DNA of 64,000 nucleotides from Anaerolineae bacterium (GTDB lineage Bacteria; Chloroflexota; Anaerolineae; Anaerolineales; Anaerolineaceae): assembly GCA_013178185.1 (NCBI GenBank), contig JABLXC010000001.1:62001-126000 (forward strand). Reading direction: 5' to 3'. The translations under genes and the position numbers were made by a program. Shown here one piece after another: positions 34,512 to 42,348 of this stretch (its first letter is position 1; each line of letters begins with the position of its first letter). A model generated the notes under the pieces. The model was not told the DNA's origin. It did no database searches and saw only the letters and a program-made list of their open reading frames with translations.

Positions 34512-36011
34512 TTAGCCCTTAAACGGGCGATCTTCCATTTTGCACAGGTCTTTAATGACATCTCGCCCCGAAGCGCAGGAGAGCTCGACGTTTCCGCCGG
34601 GTTCCACCCAATGACCGATACGGTAAAAATTTTCCAGGCCGGGCAGGGTCTTTTTCATGCCTGCGCCCATCATCATGTTCAACTTGCGCTGGCTTAACGC
34701 CCAGCCGTTGATCGAGCCGCGCCAGTTGGCAGTATAGCGTTCATAGGTAACCGGGGTAGCGACGTCAATCACTTCGACGTGCTGGCTAAGGCCAGGGTAG
34801 CGTTCTTCAAGCCCGCGCAAGACCAGGCTGGCGGCTTCTTGTTTTGCCTCTTCGTACGCTTGGGGATCAAAATATAAGCGCCGCCAGTGATAATCATCCG
34901 CCTCGCACCATAGGGTCAGCGCGGATTTCCCCGCTGGGGCCATGTTAGGATCAAAGCAATAGTGTTTCAGTACCAGGCGCTCATGGGCGATGTTGCCCAG
35001 CATGAACGGTCGCCGTAGGGGAAAATTAAGCGAGGCCGGCTCTTGCGAGAAATCTTGCCCGACCCCCAGCGAGATTTGCAGGATCGGCTTCGCCACCGGC
35101 AGTTCAGCGTAGTATTTACGAATGGTGTTGTCGGCGTAGCGACCGCCGAGCAGGTGAAATATGGTGGCGTATCCGTCGGCGGCGGAGATGACGATGTCGC
35201 TGCGATGTTCGCTGCCATTGGCCAGCCGGACACCAGTGGCTTTATCTTCCTCCACCAGAATGCGGCTGACCCTCGATTTGTAGTGGATTTGCCCTCCAAG
35301 CTCCTCGTATTTCTTTGCCAAACCTTCGGCAAAAGCCAGGGAGCCGCCGATAGGGTAGCCGGATTCGCGATTATGCATCTGCGCCAGGGTCATCATCATC
35401 ATAATGATCGGAAAATCGGGCGGCGAGAACTGAAAGAACTGCGGCAGCGCTTCTTTGAGCAGGGGGTCTTTGAACCTGGCGGCAAAGGCCGGGATCGAGA
35501 CGTTCTGCCAGCGCAGCAGGTGAAACAAAGCCGGCATGACCCGCTGCCCCATCTCCAGTCCTTCTTCCGGTTCGGTGAGGGTCAGGTCAACCGGTAAATC
35601 CAGGCGAGTGAAACCGCGCAGCGCCTCGCATAGTTCGCGGGTTACAGCCTGATCTTGCGGAGAGAGTTCTAACATGTGCGCTTCCAGCCGGTCTATGTTC
35701 GTGTAGAGGGAGAAGGCGCGACCGTCACGGTCTTCAAAGCGAGTGAGTTCATCGTAGTAGTACACCTCGCGCCCTTCCAGCGCGCCAAGTTCTTTCCAAA
35801 GCTGGTAGGCAGCAGCGTTTGGGCTCGTCCCGCTCAGGAAGCGAATGCTGCCGTCGAACAGGTAATCCCGTCTGCGCCATGAGGTGCACAATCCCCCGGG
35901 CAGGAAGTGCATTTCGAAAATCTGAGATTGGTAACCGTTTTTTTGGGCGTAAATGCCGGCGGCTAACCCGGCTACTCCTCCGCCGATGATCAGGATGGTT
36001 TTTTTGCGCAT
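34512..36011 (-). CDS. CrtI/retinol-saturase-like FAD-dependent oxidoreductase
   Basis: A 499-residue flavoprotein with 'LIIGGGVAGLAAGIYAQKNG' at the start, 'PGGLCTSW' after it, and a C-terminal 'WVEPGGNVELSCASGRDV' FAD motif. The pattern is that of the phytoene desaturase / carotenoid isomerase / retinol saturase superfamily. No carotenoid genes are nearby, so a lipid or other isoprenoid substrate is as likely. It is transcribed with the methyltransferase (52 bases apart). Confidence 0.78.
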   Translation of the reverse strand: MRKKTILIIGGGVAGLAAGIYAQKNGYQSQIFEMHFLPGGLCTSWRRRDYLFDGSIRFLSGTSPNAAAYQLWKELGALEGREVYYYDELTRFEDRDGRAFSLYTNIDRLEAHMLELSPQDQAVTRELCEALRGFTRLDLPVDLTLTEPEEGLEMGQRVMPALFHLLRWQNVSIPAFAARFKDPLLKEALPQFFQFSPPDFPIIMMMMTLAQMHNRESGYPIGGSLAFAEGLAKKYEELGGQIHYKSRVSRILVEEDKATGVRLANGSEHRSDIVISAADGYATIFHLLGGRYADNTIRKYYAELPVAKPILQISLGVGQDFSQEPASLNFPLRRPFMLGNIAHERLVLKHYCFDPNMAPAGKSALTLWCEADDYHWRRLYFDPQAYEEAKQEAASLVLRGLEERYPGLSQHVEVIDVATPVTYERYTANWRGSINGWALSQRKLNMMMGAGMKKTLPGLENFYRIGHWVEPGGNVELSCASGRDVIKDLCKMEDRPFKG

Positions 36012-36105
36012 GCTTTCCTTCTCCCGCTGTGAACAAACCCGTAGAAATGCTGGACTCTAAAATTTCTTTCTGCAAACGACCTCTGGAGAGATTTGACGGC
36101 CGCTA

Positions 36106-36942
36106 TTAAAACTCAAGCGCTTCGCCGGCGGGCATGGTTTGCAGCCTGTTGCCAAAGGCATTGCGGAAAGCGACCAGGGCGTCTAGTCCTGTACAGTGGT
36201 TCAGCAATAACATTTCGGGTTCAAAGGTGTTCTTTAACTCCTGGATTGTCCAGGCCATCTGCTCCGGGCTGGCTTCCAGCAGATGTGTGCCGCCAATGAC
36301 GGCTTTGATGGACCCTGGAAAGTGTCTGGCGGTGTAGGTCAGGGTGTTGATCAAACCGGCATGACAGCACCCCAGCAATACCACCAGCCCTTGTTCCGTC
36401 TCCAGGATCAGGCTGCGGTCGTCGAGGAACTGGTCTGGGGCCAACTGGTTGCCCTGATTGATTAGCATCTTGGGATTGGCGACCTCGAACGGGTTCAATC
36501 GCGGAATCCGCCCCGTCAGGTGGATGCCCTCTCCGATTGGGTAAATCTCCGATGTGAGTACCAGCCGGGCGCGCGCTTCGACTTTGGCCCGTTCGACCGG
36601 TACGCCGGTGCGTTTGGTGACGCCATCCCGCTGGGAAACCCTTTCCACGAACAGGTCGGGATCCGCGACCAGGATGGGATTGCGGGTCTGATCCAGCGTC
36701 CAATCCAAACTGCCGGTATGGTCGTAGTGGGCGTGGCTTAAGACCACGTGCGTTACTTTGGAGAGGTCCTTTTCCAACAATTTAATGTTGTGAGAGATCA
36801 CCGCGCCTGTAGCGCCGACATCGAATAGGACGGTCTGTTCTCCCGTCTCCACCAAAAAGGACAGCCCGTGTTCCCCCAAAAAACTGTGGAAGACCTTGAC
36901 GCAATCATCGTCCAGGCAGCTTATGCGAAAACGGTTTGCCAT
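36106..36942 (-). CDS. MBL-fold metallohydrolase (dihydropterin/ribofuranosylaminobenzene type)
   Basis: A 278-residue metallo-beta-lactamase-fold protein with 'LSHAHYDHTGSLD', 'LLGCCHAGLINTL', 'GGTHLLEAS' and 'LNHCTG'. This set matches the family of the archaeal 7,8-dihydropterin-6-yl-methyl-4-(ribofuranosyl)aminobenzene-phosphate synthase and its bacterial relatives. The ATG at 36942 follows AAGGAGAAGGAGCC, the best ribosome site in the area. The frame remains open a further 70 codons to 37152. A pterin-type MBL protein near a pterin-dependent methyltransferase may be meaningful. Confidence 0.78.
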   Translation of the reverse strand: MANRFRISCLDDDCVKVFHSFLGEHGLSFLVETGEQTVLFDVGATGAVISHNIKLLEKDLSKVTHVVLSHAHYDHTGSLDWTLDQTRNPILVADPDLFVERVSQRDGVTKRTGVPVERAKVEARARLVLTSEIYPIGEGIHLTGRIPRLNPFEVANPKMLINQGNQLAPDQFLDDRSLILETEQGLVVLLGCCHAGLINTLTYTARHFPGSIKAVIGGTHLLEASPEQMAWTIQELKNTFEPEMLLLNHCTGLDALVAFRNAFGNRLQTMPAGEALEF

Positions 36943-37267
36943 TGGCTCCTTCTCCTTATTTTTTGGTGATGATAGCCGCTTCGACGTCTCTTCGACTTCA
37001 CCGCCGCTGACCAGGCGCTCATAGGTAAGGTCAACCTGATAGCGCACCCCGCAAAGCGGACCATATCTGATGTGATGGCGTTCTTCTTTATAACCGTTGA
37101 TCGGCCCCAGGGGGAGAAAGAACTCCGCTGCTGGCGGCAGGGGGCGGCGCATTTCGGGCCAGCCGTTTGGTAAGCCTGGGATCGCCGTGACGCTCTATTT
37201 ACCTGGAATATACCACCTATTGTTTTCCCCCGCAATCTAAAAACCGCGGGCCTGTCTTCTGCGCGCT
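36943..37267 (-). other. Gap holding the in-frame upstream extension of the MBL gene
   Basis: No separate gene is supported. The MBL frame stays open through this stretch to an ATG at 37152, and the translated 70 residues look less random than most shadow frames ('YGPLCGVRYQVDLTYERLV'), so an N-terminal extension or a decayed domain is possible. I prefer the downstream start because of its strong ribosome binding site. The rest (37153-37267) holds only the spacer after the NMO gene. Confidence 0.4.
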
Positions 37268-38815
37268 TCAGGCCGGGCCGAGAATGTCGTTCACCACATC
37301 GCGCGCCCAATACGGACTTTGACCCTGACGGGAAAGCCTGCGGATTCCATCCAAATGATTACCGAGCGTGACGATGGCCGGTTCTTCGGCCAGTTCTCCA
37401 TCCTGGTTGATGGCCTGTCCCAACCCAACTGAAGCGAGCAATCCGTTACAAAGGCAACGTTTTTCTTCGGTGTTCGGCAACAGGCCGCGTTTGCCGACGT
37501 ATTCCTCGATCGGAGCAGCCGGACAGCGCTGGAAAAGACGCCGCGTTCCATCTTCGGCGGGTTTGCTAAGGCCGCGCTGCTGTAAAAGGCCGATATCGCA
37601 GACCCTGCGGCGGCGGCGATAGACCGCATCGTCTGAAAGGGTGCCTTCGAGCTGCACCACCTTGAAGGGATAGCCGGTGGGGGAGAACAGGGTGGTGCGC
37701 ACCAGTTCGTCGTCGCTGGCGCCTCGCTTAATGGCGTTGAAGATGGCCGTGCGGTAGGCCGCTTTCATACCTGAATCTTCGCAAAGGGCAAAAGCCGAAC
37801 CCACCTGGACCCCCGCCGCGCCGGCTTTTAAGGCTTGCTGCAATCTTTCGCGGCTGCCATAACCGCCCGCCAGCCAGAAAGGCAACCCCGTCTGCCGGAT
37901 GGCTTCCAGGTCGGGCTCGTCTTCTGAGCCGTAAATGGGTTGTCCGAGGCTGTCTTTTACCAGCGGCCCCTGCGGGCCGGCATTGTGCCCGCCTGCGGTG
38001 TGATGCTCGATGATAAAGCCGTCAGGAGCTTCGGTTGGGCTGTGCGCTAACGCTTCGACCAGGTTGTGCAACGAGGCAATCGCCAAAAAAGCGGGCCGTT
38101 CCAGCGGTTTTTGCGCCAGTCTGCCATCCGCTACCTTTCGCGGGTCAAACGTCATGTAAAAGGCTTCGCCTGCCTCGCGATACAATACCTGTAAATCGCT
38201 TGAGACCTCCTGATGATTTGCCAGGCGGGTGCAAACGGCGGGCAGACCCTCGGGGTTGCCCGCTCCCACGATGATCCCGGCTACGCCTGCCAGCATGGCG
38301 CCGTACATGGCGAAAATCAGCGGAAGCTCTATCTTCTTCAGAAAGTTGATGAACACACGGCCGTTGTGTCCCTCTTTGGCCAGCCAGACTTCGGCAAAAG
38401 CGGTGGCGATCAGGAGCTCGATGAGCTCATCGCTCATTTCCAACGTGACTGGCTCCGCCTGTTGAGCGGGGATGAGGACACCGCTGCCATCTCCCTGCAG
38501 GTGAACCGCCTGCTTTGGTGCGTTCTTGAAGCGCGCCATCGGCGCTTTGCCCCCCTCGATGAAGTAACGGTCGCAGATCTTTTGGCCGATCTCGACACCA
38601 AAGCGGGCGTCAAAAGCTGCCAGTGCTCGCCGGATATGGCCGCCGGGATCACCGAGTTGCAGCAAGCGTACGTGTACAAAATCCAGCGCCGTGCCGGAAA
38701 CAGTTCCAGCCGTCACGCCCGGCCTTTCCATGGAGACAGCCCTGGCAAGCCGCCAGTTCGATACATAAACGCCCATGCCGCCTTGGATCAGTTTGATGTT
38801 TTTGAGAAATTCCAT
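37268..38815 (-). CDS. Long nitronate monooxygenase-like flavoprotein
   Basis: A 515-residue TIM-barrel flavoprotein with 'IQGGMGVYVSNWRLARAVS', 'GVAGIIVGAGNPEGLP', the active-site-like His block 'IEHHTAGGHNAGP', and 'GGYGSRERLQQALKAGAAG' plus 'VQVGSAF' for FMN phosphate binding. This is the nitronate monooxygenase / 2-nitropropane dioxygenase family, but about 150 residues longer than usual, with a Cys-containing C-terminal region; the family is also the fold relative of PfaD. The true substrate is unknown. Confidence 0.75.
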   Translation of the reverse strand: MEFLKNIKLIQGGMGVYVSNWRLARAVSMERPGVTAGTVSGTALDFVHVRLLQLGDPGGHIRRALAAFDARFGVEIGQKICDRYFIEGGKAPMARFKNAPKQAVHLQGDGSGVLIPAQQAEPVTLEMSDELIELLIATAFAEVWLAKEGHNGRVFINFLKKIELPLIFAMYGAMLAGVAGIIVGAGNPEGLPAVCTRLANHQEVSSDLQVLYREAGEAFYMTFDPRKVADGRLAQKPLERPAFLAIASLHNLVEALAHSPTEAPDGFIIEHHTAGGHNAGPQGPLVKDSLGQPIYGSEDEPDLEAIRQTGLPFWLAGGYGSRERLQQALKAGAAGVQVGSAFALCEDSGMKAAYRTAIFNAIKRGASDDELVRTTLFSPTGYPFKVVQLEGTLSDDAVYRRRRRVCDIGLLQQRGLSKPAEDGTRRLFQRCPAAPIEEYVGKRGLLPNTEEKRCLCNGLLASVGLGQAINQDGELAEEPAIVTLGNHLDGIRRLSRQGQSPYWARDVVNDILGPA

Positions 38816-39106
38816 TGTTTTACACCCTTAAACCCGGAAAGAAGCGCGAACGCGCGTAAGGGTCCCCAAAAAGACCCCACGGGCGCGGTCGCAGCCTTGT
38901 GAGGGTTAAAACCCCTTGCAGCGGCCAAGTTATGGGCGTTTGTTGGATCGAATTTCCGGGTTATTGCGGTCAGAAATACCTCAGATGCACCTCCGCTGGA
39001 GCAATTGGTTCAAAGGCGGTTTAACCTCCAGGGAGGTTTCTCGCAGGGGGATTTCCAATCGCCGCGTTCGATCGTATGCAGGTCAGGTCCTCCTGATTTT
39101 GAAACG
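38816..39106. other. Gap with several hairpins, no gene
   Basis: This 291-base gap follows the HD-GYP gene and precedes the NMO-like gene on the minus strand. It holds a perfect AACCTCC/GGAGGTT hairpin (39023-39038), a GCGCG-AA-CGCGC hairpin near 38844-38855 and a GGGTC/GACCC pair near 38860-38877. None has a convincing T-run. They may be terminator, attenuator or leader elements. Confidence 0.35.
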
Positions 39107-41875
39107 CTATTTGATTAAGCGCTTTAGTTCGCCAGTCTGCAGCAGGGAGAAAAACGCTTTGACGACCTGAGGATCGAAGTGTTTGCCGGATTGTTCCTGG
39201 ATATATTCAAGCGCCTGATGATGACTCCAGGCCTTGCGATATGGGCGGTGGGAGGTCAGGGCGTCGTAAACATCTACCAGGGCAAATAGACGCGCCGCGA
39301 ATGGGATTTGCTCCCCTTGCAACCCGCGTGGGTAGCCGCTTCCATCCCATTTTTCGTGGTGGCAGTATGGAATATCCAGGGCGGGGCGAAGGTATTCAAT
39401 ATCATACAGCATATCATAAGCAAGTTGGGGATGGCTGCGCATGATGTGCCATTCTTCTTCGGTCAGGCTGCTTGCTTTCATCAGGATGCGATCCGGCACC
39501 CCCAGTTTACCGATATCGTGCAGTAAAGCGCCGCGCCGAATGTGAACCAATTGTTCCTCACTGAGGCCGAAATGCTGTGCCAGTCGTATCGTCATTTCTG
39601 TCACGCGCCGGGTGTGGTTTTCGGTCTCTTTGTCTCGCAGATCCATCGCTCTAGACCAGCCTTCGATCGTCAGGTCGTAGGCTTTTAATAATTCGCTGTG
39701 CGAAGTTCGAATGTCGTCATAGAGTTGAATGGTGTTGAGCGCTATCGCTGTCTGGTTTGCCAGGATTTCAAAAAAACGCAGCCAATTTTCGTTTGGGGCC
39801 AGACGGGAGCGATGCAAGATCTCTAAAACGCCGATTAATTTTGTGTCTACCAGGAGGGGAATGGCGTAGTAATCTTGAAAGTATTCAGCTTTTGTTACCC
39901 CTTTTAGCAAGGAGTTGGTTTGAGGATCTTTGAGATCGGCATAAAAGAGCTTTCTTTCCAGTGCTGTTTGCCCGGCCAGGCTTTCTCCTAATTGCAGCCG
40001 CATTTGGAGGGGCGAGTTGTACCGGTATCCGTTTTCGGCAACGCATTGCAGGGTCTGGTTCTGGGCTTCGAACAAGAAAATGGCGGCAGCGTCCACTTCG
40101 AGGCAGGCTTTTAGCTGTTCCAGGATGGTGGCGTATATTTTGAGGGGTTCGAGATGCGAAATGACGGCGGAATTAATGGCGGCCACAGCGGATAATTCTG
40201 AAACCCGTTGTTGGATTTCAGAGAAGAGGTTAGCATTTTTGATCGCCATGGCGATTTGGTTTGCAACCACGCTCAGCCACTCGCCGTCTTCTGGGGTGTA
40301 TGCATCCTCCCGATAGCTTTGCAATTCCATCAAGCCAATGACCTGGCCTTCGGCAAGCATGGGGATATAGCAGGCAGATTGAGGTTCTCGCTCGCTCCCG
40401 ATCAACAAACCGCCAGCGGTTTTTCTTTTGGTCGCCAGATTATTGACAAATTCCGGCTGTTGGTAAACAATAGCCTTCAAGCGACCGCCAGCCGGGTTTT
40501 GAGGGTCAATTTTTAAAGGTGGGATCGCGTTAACATCCAGCCTGACGCCATCGGAGCTCAGGTAAACTACTTTGAGCGTCTTCTGGCGGGGATCGAAAAG
40601 GGAAAAGCCAAAATTCGGGCAATCAATCATGTTTTGAATGTGAATCTCGGCAACCCGGTAGATGGCTTCTAAATCGAATTCGGCGGCCAGGGAGCGCCCC
40701 AATGCGGCGATCTTTTCCTGCCGTAGCGCGTATCTTTGCAGCGACGCTTCGAATTTTTTGCGGGCGGTGATATCTTGTTTTACCCCAATGAAATGGGTAA
40801 TCCTCCCTTCAGAATCGAGCAACGGCGTAATGGTTAGCTCTTCGTGGTACAGACTGCCGTCCTTGCGTTTATTTACCAGTTCGCCCCGCCAGATCTGACC
40901 GGAAAGGATGACATCCCATAGATTTTGATAGAACGACCGCTCTTGAACCCCGGATTTGAGCAGGCTTGATTTTTGCCCCAACGCTTCGTTGGCGGTGTAG
41001 CCAGTGAGAACCGTAAAAGCGGGGTTGATCCACTCAATCGCGCCCTGGTTGTTCGTGATGACAATGGCATTGGCTGCGGCTGCCAGCGCGGCTGCTTGCA
41101 ATTGAATTTGAGCCTGGGCTCGCTTGCGTTCGCTGACGTCACGCGCCACCCAGATGACCTCTCGTTTTGAGAGGGGAGCAACGGTCGCCTCGATCCAGGT
41201 TGATTTTCCCTCGATGAGGAGTTCGCGTTCTATGCGCCGCGTTTGTTGCGTTTCGAGAACTTCTCGAATCGTTCGCTTGAATTCCAGCGCCAGATTTAAT
41301 GGAAAAACTTCCTGAACGCTTTTTCCGAGCAGCCTGCTGGCGGGTTGAGATAAAAAGGATGGTTGGGTTGGCGCGATTTTCTGGCAGATGCCTTCGAGAT
41401 CCACCACCGCTACCAGGTCTTGCATTGAAGCGAACAACCCCCGCAGTTCGGCTTCTGAGGCTTTCAGCGCTTCTGTGATTTTTTTGTTTTCATCTTTCAG
41501 GCGCTTGTTTTCCAGCGCGTTTTTAACCGCCTGACCGAGGCGGTCCATGCGGTCTTTTAAGATGTAATCGGCGGCGCCTTGCCGCATCGCTGCGACGGCG
41601 GTTTCTTCACCGATGCCGCCGGAAATGAGGATGAAAGGGGCGTCTATACCGCGCTCTTGCATGAGCCGTAAGGCGGACAAACCGTTAAACTGTGGCAGCG
41701 ACCAATCCGAAAGGATCAGGTCATAGGGTTCTTCTAACGCGGTTTTGTAGGCTTCTTCGGTTTCGACGCGCTTCCAGCTTAACCGGAAACCTTCTCTCTC
41801 GAGATGGAGCGCCATGAGATCGGCGTCGGCTGGGCAGTCTTCTACAATCAAGACTTTCAGAGGCGCGGCAGTCAT
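39107..41875 (-). CDS. Response regulator with PAS, GAF and HD-GYP domains
   Basis: A 922-residue protein: receiver domain about 1-125 ('LIVEDCPADADLMALHLERE', 'LILSDWSLPQFNGL' with the phospho-accepting Asp), two PAS domains (about 150-390), two GAF domains (about 410-735) and a C-terminal HD-GYP domain with 'HDIGKLGVPDRIL' and 'HHEKWDGSGYPRGL'. HD-GYP domains break down cyclic di-GMP, so a phosphorelay output is turned into second-messenger control. The ATG at 41875 overlaps the stop of the single-domain receiver gene (ATGA). Confidence 0.88.
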   Translation of the reverse strand: MTAAPLKVLIVEDCPADADLMALHLEREGFRLSWKRVETEEAYKTALEEPYDLILSDWSLPQFNGLSALRLMQERGIDAPFILISGGIGEETAVAAMRQGAADYILKDRMDRLGQAVKNALENKRLKDENKKITEALKASEAELRGLFASMQDLVAVVDLEGICQKIAPTQPSFLSQPASRLLGKSVQEVFPLNLALEFKRTIREVLETQQTRRIERELLIEGKSTWIEATVAPLSKREVIWVARDVSERKRAQAQIQLQAAALAAAANAIVITNNQGAIEWINPAFTVLTGYTANEALGQKSSLLKSGVQERSFYQNLWDVILSGQIWRGELVNKRKDGSLYHEELTITPLLDSEGRITHFIGVKQDITARKKFEASLQRYALRQEKIAALGRSLAAEFDLEAIYRVAEIHIQNMIDCPNFGFSLFDPRQKTLKVVYLSSDGVRLDVNAIPPLKIDPQNPAGGRLKAIVYQQPEFVNNLATKRKTAGGLLIGSEREPQSACYIPMLAEGQVIGLMELQSYREDAYTPEDGEWLSVVANQIAMAIKNANLFSEIQQRVSELSAVAAINSAVISHLEPLKIYATILEQLKACLEVDAAAIFLFEAQNQTLQCVAENGYRYNSPLQMRLQLGESLAGQTALERKLFYADLKDPQTNSLLKGVTKAEYFQDYYAIPLLVDTKLIGVLEILHRSRLAPNENWLRFFEILANQTAIALNTIQLYDDIRTSHSELLKAYDLTIEGWSRAMDLRDKETENHTRRVTEMTIRLAQHFGLSEEQLVHIRRGALLHDIGKLGVPDRILMKASSLTEEEWHIMRSHPQLAYDMLYDIEYLRPALDIPYCHHEKWDGSGYPRGLQGEQIPFAARLFALVDVYDALTSHRPYRKAWSHHQALEYIQEQSGKHFDPQVVKAFFSLLQTGELKRLIK

Positions 41876-42348
41876 GTCCCTTTCTCTTCTGACCGTGCGC
41901 GCGGCGCAGGAATCGGCGGAGGCTGATTGATCAACATCCAATAAAGACCTAGATGCCGCACCGCTTCGGCAAAGCGGGTAAATTCCACCGGCTTGCGCAC
42001 AAAGCTGTTGGCTCCCAGCTTATAGCTGGCGATGATATCCTCCTCTTCACTGGAGGAAGTCAGAATCACGACCGGCAGGGTTTGAATCGTCGGATCGGAG
42101 CGAATGAATTTCAAGACTTCCAGGCCGCTTACTTTGGGTAATTTTAAATCAAGCAGCGCCACTTGAGGCAGGGGATATGTTTTGCGGTTTGAGAATTTTC
42201 CCTTGCCGTTCAGGTATTCTAAGGCCTCCTCGCCGTCGCGAACGACCACGATTTTATTGATCACACGGCCTTGTTCCAGCGCCCGCAGCGTTAGCTCTTC
42301 GTCATCCGGGTTGTCTTCAACAAGTAGAATGGCTTTTTGTTCCGTCAT
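41872..42348 (-). CDS. Single-domain response regulator (Rcp1-like)
   Basis: A 158-residue receiver domain with 'LLVEDNPDDEELTLRALEQ', phospho-accepting D67 in 'LLDLKLPKVSG', and the conserved Thr and Lys ('VVILTSSSEE', 'SFVRKPVEF'). The long loop before the Asp is the hallmark of the Rcp1 group, which pairs with phytochrome-like and other hybrid-less kinases. It has no output domain and should act as a shuttle between the kinase upstream and the HD-GYP regulator downstream. ATGA overlaps join it to both. Confidence 0.88.
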   Translation of the reverse strand: MTEQKAILLVEDNPDDEELTLRALEQGRVINKIVVVRDGEEALEYLNGKGKFSNRKTYPLPQVALLDLKLPKVSGLEVLKFIRSDPTIQTLPVVILTSSSEEEDIIASYKLGANSFVRKPVEFTRFAEAVRHLGLYWMLINQPPPIPAPRARSEEKGT

